64,000 nt of DNA from Chloroflexota bacterium (lineage in GTDB: Bacteria; Chloroflexota; Anaerolineae; Anaerolineales; Anaerolineaceae), in NCBI GenBank assembly GCA_016887485.1, contig CP069394.1, positions 372,001-436,000 of the forward strand, given 5' to 3'. Below, piece after piece: positions 50,727 to 59,414 of this stretch (its first letter is position 1; the number at the start of each line of letters is the position of its first letter). A model generated the notes under the pieces. The model did not search any database and was not told the DNA's origin. It saw only the letters and a program-made list of their open reading frames with translations. A program made the translations under genes and the position numbers.

Positions 50727-53700
50727 TTATTTAGGAAATCTGCTAATAACGGTTGCCCGGGCGGGTAAGGTCACCCGGTCGCCGATGGATAGGTTGGCTG
50801 GCGCTTTGCCAGCTTTGTCAGGTGAACCCTGGTAAATTAAGATGCCGGTGCCTTCGGCTGCATATTTCTCTGAGACATAAGCCTGGCCGGTGAGAGAGCC
50901 ATCAGAGTCAACTGCACAGCTGGTTATGGTACCGATCACTTTACCACGGTCATCCAATACCGGATCGCCAAGATGGGCCATCCGGGTTCGTTTTTCATCA
51001 AACCGGAAGCGGACCACAATCCCGTTCCGATCAGATTCCTGATTAAGAAATGCCTGACGCCCGATGAACCAGGGCTTGTAGGTTTTAACGAACCTGCCAA
51101 AACCTGCCTGGCCGACGCCTAAATTGAGCTGGCCGCCCATCTCATGCCCATAGAGCGGTAATCCGGCTTCTGTACGCAGCGAATCCCGAGCGCCAAGGCC
51201 GCAGGGCTTGATGCCGAAGGCTTCCCCGGCCTTCAGGAGGGCGTTCCAGAGCTTGACGGTCTGGTCGGGGTGAACGAAAAGTTCAAAACCCATCCGCTCA
51301 CCGGTATAACCAGTGCGGGAGATGACCAGCGGAATGCCATCGAGTGTAGCTTCGCAAAGCTGAGCCCATTTGAGGCTCATGATAGCGATCCGGTCTTCCG
51401 GGCTGACTTCCATAGCCAACATGATGTCACGCGATTTTGGGCCTTGCAGAGCGACATCCAGGCGCATCTCTTTGCCTGATTGGGGATCACGCAGGTTCTT
51501 CAAGGTGACATTGCGGCCAAATGCGACAGCTGTGGGATGGGCAGGATCCACTAGGACTTTCCCTTCACGTACGGCATTCAGCCAGGCCCAATCCTTGTCA
51601 TCGTTGGCGGCGTTGACCACCACCAAGAATTTTTCGATGCCACGGCGATAGACCAGCAGGTCATCCAGTACGTTGGCGTCCGTATCCAGGAAATGGGTGT
51701 AGCAGGATTCGCCGACTTCAAGACCGCCAATATCATTAGCGCAGACGGAATCGAGGAAGAGGGCGGCATTAGGACCTTCAGCCTGATAGACGCCCATGTG
51801 GGTGACATCGAAGAGTCCGGCTGCCTGACGAACGGCCAGGTGTTCTTCTACTACAGAGGAATACCAAACGGGCATATCCCATCCGGCAAAAGGCACCATC
51901 TTTGCGCCCAGTGCCCGGTGAGTGGCGTTGAGCGGGGTGGTGAGGGGTGTGCCTTCTTCGGTGGGCTGCCAGTTGAATTTGGGCAGCGGTTCGCCGGTTT
52001 GGGTTGTCTCTGGAACCCCGATGTAATAAGGCTTGTTGCCGGGGACTGGTTTGCCTAATGAGCCATCAATCTCGATGGGTTCGGTGTCTTCGATTGCCAT
52101 CGGCCCGGGCAGGCGCATCACCAGGTCGGAATCGAATTTGGTGTAGGCGTCGGAGAGGTCCCGCAGCCAGGCACTCGCCAGGCCGGCTTTATTACCCGGC
52201 ACCGTCAGAACAAAAGTGAAGGGATCCTGGCAGAGCAGGAAGCCCTCAACCTCACCATAGGTGGTGTGCAGTGTTGTGGGTTGGGTCTCGTCAGGTTGTA
52301 AGGCTTCAACATCACTGGCGAAGGCATAGGTCACAAAATGGCGGATTTGATCGCCAGACAACTTGAAAGACGCCCAGGTTGTTTCCTGGTCATCGCTGAT
52401 TGCGAAGAAATGGGGGTAGCCGTGGGCAGCGGGTGTCTGGGTGACATTATCGGCCTTTTCTGCCAGCGCTGCCACTTTGAGTTTGGCATCTTCCAGAACC
52501 TTGAAGTCCACTTTGGCCCGTCGCTGAGCTTTTCCGCCCCCAGGCATGTTGTAAGGGGTAATCCCGGCAAACAGGTCTGCGATGATGTCGGCCACCTGAC
52601 GGAACTCCGCTTCTTTGAAGCCCCGCTGGGTAAGCCAGGGCGAACCAAAGCGGATGCCTGTGGCAGAAAATGCGGAGCGGTCACCGGGGATAGTGTTACG
52701 GTTGGCAACAATGCCGGCCACATCCAGAATGCGAGCGCCCATATCACCGGAAAGGTAAACATTGGGGCCCGCGTTGATGGATTTGGTATCGAGCAGGGCC
52801 ATGTGGCTGTCCGTGCCGTTATAGGGCACACGCAAACCGCGAGCCATTAATTGATTGGCGAAGGCTTTGGCATTCTTGATGATCTGCTCCTGCAATTCCT
52901 TGAAGGCTTTCGATTGAGCGATCTTGAAAGTGACCGCCATGGCAGCCATCGCATTGATGTGTGGGCCGCCTTGTTCGCCGGGGAAGACGGCTTTGTCGAT
53001 CTTCTTGGCATAGGCGGGGCTGTCAGTGAGAATGACGGCGCCACGAGGGCCAAGCAGGGTTTTATGCGTGGTGAAGGTGATCACCTGGGCATAGCCAACC
53101 GGTGAGGGTACTTGCCCGGCTGCGATCAACCCCGCAATATGGGAGATGTCGGTCATCAGGATGGCGCCGACTTTATCCGCGATCTCGCGGAACTTCTTCC
53201 AATCCGGGATGTAGGGATAGCTGGAATATCCGGCCACAATGATCTTGGGCTGGACCTCTTCGGCTTTGGCCAGGATCATATCGTAGTTGAGCAGTTCAGT
53301 TTCCGGATCCACAGTGTAATGCTGGGCGTTATACCAGATCCCGGAGCGGTTTACAGAGGAACCGTGGGAGAGGTGTCCGCCCACCAGCAGGCTCATACCG
53401 AGGATGGTGTCACCTGGCTGGAGGAATGCGGTGTAAACCGCGTTATTGGCTGGCGCACCGGAGAGCGGCTGGACGTTGGGATAAATTTGGTCGGCTGAGA
53501 CGCCATTGGCAGCGAAAGCTTCGGCACAGCGGCGACGGGCCAGCGCTTCGACCACATCAACATACTCCACACCTTTATAGTAGCGTGGATCGGCATAGCG
53601 ACGGTAGGTACCAAGCATCTTCGTATAGTCGAAGATCTCTTCTTCGGTGAAACCTAAGGTCTCAGGCCGGGGATAGCCCTCAGCATAGATGTTGGTGAAG

Positions 53701-53855
53701 GAGGAACCCAAGGCTTGCCGCACTGCCAGCGGGGCAATGCTTTCGCTAGGGATCATGATCAACCGACGAGTTTGGCGTTCTTCTTCTAAATTAATTAACG
53801 TAAAAAGGCCTGGATCGAGTGACTCCAGGTCTTTTTTGTGTTGAAATTCGGGCAT
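50727..53855 (-). CDS. Serine hydroxymethyltransferase fused to glycine-cleavage T protein
   Basis: A 1042-residue fusion. Residues ~15-450 are serine hydroxymethyltransferase, with PLP lysine K265 in [12 protein letters not shown] and the conserved YAEGYPRP and [12 protein letters not shown] stretches. About 455-640 is an unassigned linker. Residues ~650-1042 are GcvT/aminomethyltransferase: [42 protein letters not shown] and a TxxxCAVD segment. Both halves share tetrahydrofolate: SHMT makes glycine and methylene-THF from serine, and T protein makes methylene-THF from the aminomethyl H protein. No gcvH or gcvP is adjacent. AAGGAGAG precedes the ATG at 53855. The frame has no break at the joint, so the fusion looks real. 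Confidence 0.9.
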   Translation of the reverse strand: MPEFQHKKDLESLDPGLFTLINLEEERQTRRLIMIPSESIAPLAVRQALGSSFTNIYAEGYPRPETLGFTEEEIFDYTKMLGTYRRYADPRYYKGVEYVDVVEALARRRCAEAFAANGVSADQIYPNVQPLSGAPANNAVYTAFLQPGDTILGMSLLVGGHLSHGSSVNRSGIWYNAQHYTVDPETELLNYDMILAKAEEVQPKIIVAGYSSYPYIPDWKKFREIADKVGAILMTDISHIAGLIAAGQVPSPVGYAQVITFTTHKTLLGPRGAVILTDSPAYAKKIDKAVFPGEQGGPHINAMAAMAVTFKIAQSKAFKELQEQIIKNAKAFANQLMARGLRVPYNGTDSHMALLDTKSINAGPNVYLSGDMGARILDVAGIVANRNTIPGDRSAFSATGIRFGSPWLTQRGFKEAEFRQVADIIADLFAGITPYNMPGGGKAQRRAKVDFKVLEDAKLKVAALAEKADNVTQTPAAHGYPHFFAISDDQETTWASFKLSGDQIRHFVTYAFASDVEALQPDETQPTTLHTTYGEVEGFLLCQDPFTFVLTVPGNKAGLASAWLRDLSDAYTKFDSDLVMRLPGPMAIEDTEPIEIDGSLGKPVPGNKPYYIGVPETTQTGEPLPKFNWQPTEEGTPLTTPLNATHRALGAKMVPFAGWDMPVWYSSVVEEHLAVRQAAGLFDVTHMGVYQAEGPNAALFLDSVCANDIGGLEVGESCYTHFLDTDANVLDDLLVYRRGIEKFLVVVNAANDDKDWAWLNAVREGKVLVDPAHPTAVAFGRNVTLKNLRDPQSGKEMRLDVALQGPKSRDIMLAMEVSPEDRIAIMSLKWAQLCEATLDGIPLVISRTGYTGERMGFELFVHPDQTVKLWNALLKAGEAFGIKPCGLGARDSLRTEAGLPLYGHEMGGQLNLGVGQAGFGRFVKTYKPWFIGRQAFLNQESDRNGIVVRFRFDEKRTRMAHLGDPVLDDRGKVIGTITSCAVDSDGSLTGQAYVSEKYAAEGTGILIYQGSPDKAGKAPANLSIGDRVTLPARATVISRFPK

Positions 53856-53958
53856 TCAGTCTCTCCTTACAAAGAGATAGGTGAAGTCTTGGATGTTCTA
53901 TTTATCTAATCTAATTTTATTCCTGCTGACAGAGACGGTCAAGGCAGGAGAGGGCCTG

Positions 53959-54795
53959 CTATAAAACCTGGTCGTTGAGCCAATTGATCATGAGCGTGAT
54001 GACATCTTCTTTGCCAACATCGTTGTGGATCTCATGATAATAACCTTCCCATGCTTTGAAGGTTACCCTGGTGTTTGCGTTATCGGCAAATTCCTCGCTG
54101 GCTTTGCAGGATGAAATCCGATCTTCGCTGCCGTGCATGAGTAAAAGGGGCAGGGTCCACTCATCTGCGTGGTCCATGGCGTATTTACCACTGTTGAATA
54201 GTTCCATCACGAGTTTAGCGGAGAGCCGGTCGTGAACCAGGACATCATCCTGATAGGCTTTGACGATGGCGGCGTCTCGGGAGAGAGCGTTCACGTCCAG
54301 AGCATTGTTCATTGAGAAGGATGGCATCAGGTCTGCCATGATCTTGCCCATCACAAGTTTGAACTTGGGCGGCTCAAATGAGAGCCGGAGGGCGGGATCT
54401 GTCGCAATCACGCCTTTTAATGCCGGCTTGCGGCGCAGGGCATAATTCAAAACAATGGTGCCGCCCAGGCTGTGCCCATAGAGAAAATGGGGGTGATCGC
54501 TGCCAAAGAACTCATTGGATTTATCCAGGAAGAGCTCGACATCATTCATAATGTAATCATAATCGGGCGTGTGACCGCGTTTACCTTCTGAAAGGCCGTG
54601 GCCCCGCAGATCGAATCCGATGAGGTTATAGCCAACTTTGGTCAGCGCTTCAGCGATATGAGCATAACGGCCGGTATGTTCACCCAGGCCGTGCACCAGA
54701 TTGACAATGCCTTTCGGTGTACCCGTTGTCTGCCAGACACGTCCCAGCATTGTTAACCCGTCATGTGTTTTGAAATTAAAAGTCCCGTCTTGCAT
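53959..54795 (-). CDS. Alpha/beta hydrolase, monoacylglycerol lipase-like
   Basis: A 278-residue protein from the ATG at 54795, the Met with AGGAGAGGG upstream. It carries a Ser-hydrolase nucleophile elbow GHSLGG (about residue 117), the oxyanion HGLGEHTGR motif near residue 38 and a C-terminal His in YYHEIHNDV. The pattern fits the Hydrolase_4 group (monoacylglycerol lipase, lysophospholipase). It releases fatty acid from a monoacylglycerol or lysolipid, in the cytoplasm or at the membrane. It is divergent from comB and follows no operon. The substrate is inferred from the family. Confidence 0.85.
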   Translation of the reverse strand: MQDGTFNFKTHDGLTMLGRVWQTTGTPKGIVNLVHGLGEHTGRYAHIAEALTKVGYNLIGFDLRGHGLSEGKRGHTPDYDYIMNDVELFLDKSNEFFGSDHPHFLYGHSLGGTIVLNYALRRKPALKGVIATDPALRLSFEPPKFKLVMGKIMADLMPSFSMNNALDVNALSRDAAIVKAYQDDVLVHDRLSAKLVMELFNSGKYAMDHADEWTLPLLLMHGSEDRISSCKASEEFADNANTRVTFKAWEGYYHEIHNDVGKEDVITLMINWLNDQVL

Positions 54796-54940
54796 GATGT
54801 TTGAATCCCTCTCCTGTGATTGTCTTTTATAATGGTGATGGTTAAAAACCACAGGAATTATACAATAGTTTTCCAATGATGGATTAATAGGGAAAGTTTA
54901 GCAAGGAAACTACAATTATTTGGAAATTGGGAAGCAGGCT

Positions 54941-55636
54941 ATGAGCGACTTTCGTTTCTTTACATTAGCAGAATCGGATCAAGTGCAGGGTGATGTTGTG
55001 GTCATTGATGTGCTGAGAGCATTTACGACCGCAGCCTTTGCATTTGAACAGGGAACCAGCTGGATATTGCCCGTCTCAACGGTGGATGAAGCCCTGGCGT
55101 TAAAAAGGGAAATCCCTGGCGCGCTTGTGATGGGTGAGGTGAATGGCTATAAGCCTGAGCCTTTTGACCTGAGCAATTCGCCCGGCGCATTAAGAGGATT
55201 AGATTTAACTGACAAGGTACTGATCCAGCGGACAAGTGCCGGCACTCAGGGGTTGGTCCGGGCTATTCAAGCCAAAGCCCTTTTTGCGGCTTCATTTGTG
55301 GTTGCCAAGGCGACAGCGCAGAAGCTGCTTGAACGGCAGGCAGCGACCATCTCATTTGTGATTACCGGTACCTCAGAGGGCCGTGATGGAGATGAGGATT
55401 TGGCTTGTGCTGAATATATTCAGGCTCTGGTGCAGGGGGATGATCCCGAACCTACGCCATACCTGGCGCGGGTGGCGACATCCACCGTCGGTCGAGAATT
55501 TATCAGCGGTTCTTTGGGCTATCTTCTCCAAGAAGATTTCCAGTTGAGCGTGCAGGTCAACCATTTCGGTTTTGCGATGCCGGTGCGGAGCATTGGGGGA
55601 CGTCTGGTGATGACGAGTGCATCCTTGGAACAGTAA
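54941..55636 (+). CDS. comB: 2-phosphosulfolactate phosphatase family protein ComB
   Basis: A 231-residue protein of the ComB family (phosphosulfolactate phosphatase, the second step of coenzyme M synthesis in methanogens). Signatures: VVVIDVLRAFTTAAFAFEQG near residue 22, NSPGALRGLD near 82, QRTSAGTQGLVRA near 99 and FVITGTSEGRDGDEDLACAEYIQALV near 146. The ATG at 54941 is preferred over an upstream TTG-started frame. No comA or comC is in the window, so coenzyme M is unlikely to be the product; many bacterial ComB-like proteins have unknown substrates. A palindromic element begins right after the stop. Confidence 0.85.
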   Translation: MSDFRFFTLAESDQVQGDVVVIDVLRAFTTAAFAFEQGTSWILPVSTVDEALALKREIPGALVMGEVNGYKPEPFDLSNSPGALRGLDLTDKVLIQRTSAGTQGLVRAIQAKALFAASFVVAKATAQKLLERQAATISFVITGTSEGRDGDEDLACAEYIQALVQGDDPEPTPYLARVATSTVGREFISGSLGYLLQEDFQLSVQVNHFGFAMPVRSIGGRLVMTSASLEQ

Positions 55637-55812
55637 GTGTCATAAAATTTAATTTTTAGAGATTGCTTCTTCCGCCTTCGGCTCCATCGCAATGACAAAG
55701 AAGGTAGTCACTCGCTATGTTTTTTACCAATCACTTCAGATCTAACGATTGATTATTTTCTACCTTTTGTCATTGCGAGCAAAACGAAGCAATCTCAGGT
55801 TATTAAGTGTCA
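55634..55812. mobile_element. Palindromic MITE-like element with possible 9-bp target duplication
   Basis: Two inverted arms, GAGATTGCTTC (55659-55669) with GAAGCAATCTC (55786-55796), and AATGACAAAGAAGGTAG (55691-55707) with CTACCTTTTGTCATT (55760-55774), surround a loop of about 50 bases. The arm core, GTCATTGCGAGC...GAAGCAATCTC, is a palindrome known as an interspersed repeat in several bacterial groups. The sequence TAAGTGTCA occurs once on each side (55634-55642, containing the comB stop, and 55804-55812), as expected for a target-site duplication, although the arms are not symmetric to these ends. No transposase is encoded. Confidence 0.7.
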
Positions 55813-56008
55813 GGTGTACTTCACTCCTAGAGTGGGGCCTCGAATAGGCCTACCGGAGGATAGTCTAAATTCCATTGAAGCCCATAAATTATCTTCCCTG
55901 CCCCCTAATTGGGGTGGCGACGAAAATCGAGTATGATAATATTCTGTTGAGAAGAACTTATTCGCATTTTTATTGTTAATCACTACAGATGGATAAAAGG
56001 TTGATCCA
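55813..56008. other. Intergenic stretch after the palindromic element
   Basis: About 196 bases between the palindromic element and the sigma factor gene with no reading frame or clear structure. It probably contains the promoter of the sigma factor operon, but no convincing -35 and -10 pair is seen. Confidence 0.4.
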
Positions 56009-56566
56009 TTGGACGAAAAACAAGAAGAAAAAGCGCTGATTGATCGAGCGAAAAGGGATACAGCCGCATTCGGTGAATTGTACCGTCGCTATGTTGATCG
56101 CATTTATAACTATATATACTATCGCACGGGCAGCGCTGGAGATGCTGAGGACCTGACGGGCAAGGTGTTTTTTAAGGCGATGAGCCATATCAAGGGCTAT
56201 AAGCACATGGGATTGCCCTTTTCCGCCTGGCTCTATCGGATCGCCCATAACCTGGTAGCGAATTACCACCGGGATCGCTCCAGAAAACAGGAAATCTCGC
56301 TGGATAATTTACCAGGGCAGATCCTGCCAAAGAGTAATCTGCATCCCGAAACCCGGGTGGTCCAAAGCCAGGAAGTGGATGCGCTGCTCTCCCGAATTCG
56401 GGATTTGGCCCCTAACCGGCAGGAACTGCTCATTTTAAAGTTTGTGGATCAACTTTCAAACGCTGAAATTGGGCAGATCATGCGCAAAAGTGAAGGTGCA
56501 ATTAAAAGTCTCTATCATCGGACCTTGTTGGAACTTCGTGAGCTGATGGTTGAGGATGTGGACTAA
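56009..56566 (+). CDS. ECF-type RNA polymerase sigma factor
   Basis: A 185-residue ECF sigma factor starting at a TTG, with AAGG about ten bases upstream. Region 2 runs through AAFGELYRRYVDRIYNYIYYRTGSAGDAEDLTGKVF and LPFSAWLYRIAHNLVANYHRDRSR (about 20-95; -10 recognition), and region 4 through RQELLILKFVDQLSNAEIGQIMRKSEGAIKSLYHR (about 134-168). It directs RNA polymerase to a stress-type promoter set. A small membrane protein starts 33 bases later, the usual place for an anti-sigma factor. Confidence 0.93.
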   Translation: MDEKQEEKALIDRAKRDTAAFGELYRRYVDRIYNYIYYRTGSAGDAEDLTGKVFFKAMSHIKGYKHMGLPFSAWLYRIAHNLVANYHRDRSRKQEISLDNLPGQILPKSNLHPETRVVQSQEVDALLSRIRDLAPNRQELLILKFVDQLSNAEIGQIMRKSEGAIKSLYHRTLLELRELMVEDVD

Positions 56567-56599
56567 CCGCAATGAAAGGATTGAGGGGAGGATTTGTTA

Positions 56600-56848
56600 A
56601 TGGCTGAAGGATTGGCTGCTGAAAATCAACTGAATAAAATCGAACAAACGCTGAGAACCAAACTGGCACCCATTGCTCCCAATGATCAGTTTATTGGGAC
56701 CTTGCGGAACCGCCTTGAGGGATCAACCATTTATGAAAAACAGCATCGTCTGGCTGTTTCGATGCTTTCAATTGCGGTGGGTTTGGTCGTCGGCCTGGTT
56801 GTGTTCTTGGTTGGACGCGGGTTTGTTAATGATGGTGAAAAAGCCTGA
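56600..56848 (+). CDS. Small single-helix membrane protein, probable anti-sigma partner
   Basis: An 82-residue protein with GGAGG in front of the ATG at 56600. The N-terminal ~50 residues are soluble and helical; one membrane helix follows (about residues 54-74, LAVSMLSIAVGLVVGLVVFLV). Its place after an ECF sigma gene and its cytosolic-to-membrane layout fit a regulator of that sigma factor. The usual zinc-binding anti-sigma HxxxCxxC motif is absent, so this is inferred from context alone. Confidence 0.5.
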   Translation: MAEGLAAENQLNKIEQTLRTKLAPIAPNDQFIGTLRNRLEGSTIYEKQHRLAVSMLSIAVGLVVGLVVFLVGRGFVNDGEKA

Positions 56849-56870
56849 GGATGGAGTCAATTTAAAAAAA

Positions 56871-56902
56871 ATAAGAACCGCTTAGGAATAAGCGGTTCTT
56901 AT
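56871..56902. terminator. Bidirectional terminator between the sigma operon and the glutaredoxin gene
   Basis: A perfect 14-bp stem ATAAGAACCGCTTA/TAAGCGGTTCTTAT (56871-56884 and 56889-56902) with a GGAA loop. The run of seven A before it gives a strong U-tract on the minus strand for the glutaredoxin gene. Confidence 0.92.
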
Positions 56903-56915
56903 GTAATAGAGAAAA

Positions 56916-57161
56916 TCAGTTAAGCGAATTTAGTTTATCGAGCAGCGCCTGATTGCGGGGTTCTACGAGGATGGTGCCATCGGGGAAAAACAAAGTGGGG
57001 ACGCTGCGGAATCCGTTATTGGTTTCGATGACGAGTTTTTCGCCTTCCGGGTCCTGGTCAATGTCAATCCACTCATAGTCAATATTGTGCTCATCCAGGG
57101 TTCTGACAACTCTACGGGATGTGCCGCACCAGGTGGTGCCAAATACTTTGATTTTATCCAT
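56916..57161 (-). CDS. Glutaredoxin-like/mycoredoxin protein
   Basis: An 81-residue thioredoxin-fold protein with the active-site motif WCGTS (C12-G-T-S15) and the cis-proline loop SVPTLFF near residue 54. A single active cysteine pattern (CxxS) suggests a monothiol, mycoredoxin-like type reducing mixed disulfides. The EWIDIDQDPEGEKLV stretch is usual for mycoredoxins. AAGG precedes the ATG, and a strong terminator lies downstream. Confidence 0.88.
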   Translation of the reverse strand: MDKIKVFGTTWCGTSRRVVRTLDEHNIDYEWIDIDQDPEGEKLVIETNNGFRSVPTLFFPDGTILVEPRNQALLDKLNSLN

Positions 57162-57224
57162 TGATATCCATCGCCTTCGAATGCACCGAGGTTATTGTTT
57201 TCTCACTGATTTTATCACAGCAAA

Positions 57225-57248
57225 AAACCGCTCCATTAGGAGCGGTTT
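57225..57248 (-). terminator. Terminator of the 57257-57841 gene
   Basis: A 10-bp stem AAACCGCTCC/GGAGCGGTTT (57225-57234 and 57239-57248) with an ATTA loop; on the minus strand it runs into TTTTTTG. Confidence 0.88.
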
Positions 57249-57256
57249 GATTTACT

Positions 57257-57841
57257 TTAGGCCTTATTTGTTGGGGGTTCGAGGATGTTGCGTACCCAGT
57301 CACCGATCAGCCAATAGCGGAAATCTTCGCCGTTGGTAACTTTTACACCGCCGATGACACCGTAGATCAGAGAAATTGGGATCAACAGCAGGATCAGGAA
57401 ACCAGGGATAAGGCAGAGCAGCGGAATGATCAGGAAACCAAACCCGGCACCGATCGAGATCAGAATACCGGAAACCAACCCGGCACCCAGCCAGGTGATC
57501 GCCTGGAAGATAAAGGACTGCATGGCGTGGTAGGCCACGAAACGGGACCGGTCCTTATAAACGAAGTAGATGATGATGGCGGCAATACCACCCAGGAAGC
57601 CGGTGACCAGGTTTAGCAGGACGCTCAAATGCGCCAGCATTGCCCAGGTCCGCTCTTCAGAGCTTGTGTCGGAATCTGACTCCAAGGTGATTAGCTGAGA
57701 TGAGGGTTGTTCTTGGGCTTCCGGCTGACTTGCTTCGGGTTCGGGATCCGACGCCTTAGACTTTGGAGAAGGATTGGGAATAACCTCTTCGACGTTTTCA
57801 GCTTTGATTTCTTCAGGTTCTTTATCTTTCTTTGCGGGCAT
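57257..57841 (-). CDS. DUF4870-like membrane protein with acidic N-terminal extension
   Basis: A 194-residue protein; the ATG at 57841 has AAGGAACG upstream, while the longer frame begins in noncoding sequence. The first ~80 residues are acidic and disordered (KEPEEIKAENVEEVIP), and residues ~85-185 form membrane segments with the DUF4870 pattern (ERTWAMLAHLSVLLNLVTGFLGGIAAIIIYFVYKDRSRFVAYHAMQSF, key: W87, H94, K120, R122, Q132). The next gene upstream, 57987-58313, encodes the same core without the extension. The function of DUF4870 is unknown. Confidence 0.75.
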   Translation of the reverse strand: MPAKKDKEPEEIKAENVEEVIPNPSPKSKASDPEPEASQPEAQEQPSSQLITLESDSDTSSEERTWAMLAHLSVLLNLVTGFLGGIAAIIIYFVYKDRSRFVAYHAMQSFIFQAITWLGAGLVSGILISIGAGFGFLIIPLLCLIPGFLILLLIPISLIYGVIGGVKVTNGEDFRYWLIGDWVRNILEPPTNKA

Positions 57842-57938
57842 ATTCGTTCCTTTCATTATAAAAGAAAGTTTATTATTTATTCGATTGCACTTTCTAATAT
57901 GATATACGGGGGTGTGCTTTAAAAGTTGCAAGAAAAAA

Positions 57939-57962
57939 CCTGCTCTCGGGGAAGAGAGCAGG
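57939..57962 (-). terminator. Terminator of the 57987-58313 gene
   Basis: A 9-bp stem CCTGCTCTC/GAGAGCAGG (57939-57947 and 57954-57962) with a 6-base loop; on the minus strand it ends in TTTTTTC. Confidence 0.9.
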
Positions 57963-57986
57963 CGAATGTTGCAAACCAGAGTAGAT

Positions 57987-58313
57987 TTAGGCCCAGCCCT
58001 GTTTCTTAACGAAATCGGTGATCACGGGGATTTCAACCTGTTCACCATTATAGGCTTTGATGCCCCAGATAATATTCATTATGAATGCGACCGCCCAGGC
58101 CAATTGACCAATGATTGGAATGACATTGATCACAATCATAACAATACCCCAAGCCAAGGCCTGTGGGTAATGGGATTTTAAGTAAGGACGACTTTTCTTG
58201 TCTTCCATAAGCAGGAGAATGATTGGGATTAGGGGAGTGAATAGATATGAGAGCAGCGCCCAGGTCTTATCATCACTGCTGATGTTGGGGTCAACAAAAT
58301 TATTTTCAGTCAT
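57987..58313 (-). CDS. DUF4870-like small membrane protein
   Basis: A 108-residue protein with three or four membrane helices. The DUF4870 core is visible in DDKTWALLSYLFTPLIPIILLLMEDKKSRPYLKSHYPQALAWG (key: W18, L21, Y23, H48, Q51) and in IWGIKAYNGEQVEIPVI near the end. AGGAG precedes the ATG. It is separated from its paralogue downstream by a terminator, so each is expressed on its own. The family's role is unknown. Confidence 0.8.
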   Translation of the reverse strand: MTENNFVDPNISSDDKTWALLSYLFTPLIPIILLLMEDKKSRPYLKSHYPQALAWGIVMIVINVIPIIGQLAWAVAFIMNIIWGIKAYNGEQVEIPVITDFVKKQGWA

Positions 58314-58437
58314 GTTTATCTCCTATTACGATTATGGTTTTTGTTTGACTAGAATGATTCACATAGTAGTGGTTAACCTCAATCATAAACAATTCGGATT
58401 CGAAAATCAAATGGAGTTTTCCGAATTTACGATGTGT

Positions 58438-58443
58438 TAAAAT
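58438..58443 (+). promoter_or_regulatory. -10 box directly before fmt
   Basis: TAAAAT is followed by eight bases and the ATG at 58452. No Shine-Dalgarno sequence exists in between, so the transcript may be leaderless. Confidence 0.4.
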
Positions 58444-58451
58444 AATTCCAT

Positions 58452-59366
58452 ATGAAACCGCGAATTGTTTTTATGGGCTCACCCGATTTTGCTCTGCCCA
58501 CGCTCAGGGCATTAAATGAGTCCTTCAATATTGTTGGCGTGGTCACGCAACCGGACCGACCTGCTGGAAGGGGCCGGGAGATGCGACCCCCGGATGTTAA
58601 GGTCCTGGCAGAAGAACTCGGTTTGCCCATTATACAGCCGAAGACCCTGAAATCACCGGAGACCTTGGCGCAGTTGGCCGACTGGCAGCCGGATGTGATT
58701 GTTGTGGCAGCGTTCGGCCAGATCCTGCGGGAAAATGTCCTGACTTTACCGCCTTTTGGCTGTGTGAATGTGCATGCTTCCTTGTTGCCGCGTTGGCGGG
58801 GGGCGTCACCGGTGCAGGCAGCCGTCCTGAATGACGATGTCAGCGGCGTGACGATTATGCAAATGGGGAAAGGACTGGATACCGGCCCAATCCTCTCGCA
58901 ACGCGCTGTGGATATTCCGGCTGACCAGACGGCGGGTGAGTTATTTGATGAATTAGCAGAATTGGGAGCAGTTTTGCTGGTCGAGACTCTACCTGGATAC
59001 CTGGCTGGTGAGATTAAGCCTGAGGCACAAGATGAGTCCTTGGCAACCTATGCGCCAAAAATAGAAAAAGCGGATGGTGAACTGGACCTTGCTCAACCGG
59101 CTGAACTGCTGGCCCGAAAAGTTAGGGCTTACAACCCCTGGCCAGGGACCTTTCATAAATTTGAGGATCGTTACCTGAAAATCCATCGCGCTTATGCCCT
59201 GCCGGATGAGCAAGCTGTTCCGGGGAGACGTTATGTTGTTGAGGATAGGCCCGCCTGGGGAACGGGTGATGGGTTGCTGGTCCTGGAAGAAGTACAGTTA
59301 GCAGGGAAGAGTCGAGTCACCGGAGAAGCTTTCCTGCGAGGTGCCAAGACCTGGCTTTCTGAGTAA
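58452..59366 (+). CDS. fmt: Methionyl-tRNA formyltransferase
   Basis: A 304-residue enzyme. The N-terminal formyltransferase domain (about 1-205) has VTQPDRPAGRG and the catalytic-site stretch NVHASLLPRWRGASPVQ (Asn and His), with an Asp in MGKGLDTGPIL. The C-terminal domain (about 210-300) binds tRNA. It formylates initiator Met-tRNA using 10-formyl-THF. The gene is followed by a histidine phosphatase gene 48 bases later; no def gene is adjacent. Confidence 0.96.
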   Translation: MKPRIVFMGSPDFALPTLRALNESFNIVGVVTQPDRPAGRGREMRPPDVKVLAEELGLPIIQPKTLKSPETLAQLADWQPDVIVVAAFGQILRENVLTLPPFGCVNVHASLLPRWRGASPVQAAVLNDDVSGVTIMQMGKGLDTGPILSQRAVDIPADQTAGELFDELAELGAVLLVETLPGYLAGEIKPEAQDESLATYAPKIEKADGELDLAQPAELLARKVRAYNPWPGTFHKFEDRYLKIHRAYALPDEQAVPGRRYVVEDRPAWGTGDGLLVLEEVQLAGKSRVTGEAFLRGAKTWLSE

Positions 59367-59414
59367 CACGCTCCACTGACAACCGACGCGGATCAAAAAT
59401 TAACTGGAACGGAC

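Noticed and set aside
53856-53958. Glycine riboswitch ahead of the glyA-gcvT fusion
   Set aside because: Only about 100 bases separate the gene from its neighbour, and no tandem aptamer-like structure or terminator is visible.
53943-53959. Terminator after the monoacylglycerol lipase-like gene
   Set aside because: The GCAGG/CCTGC stem is only 5 bp long and lacks a U-run.
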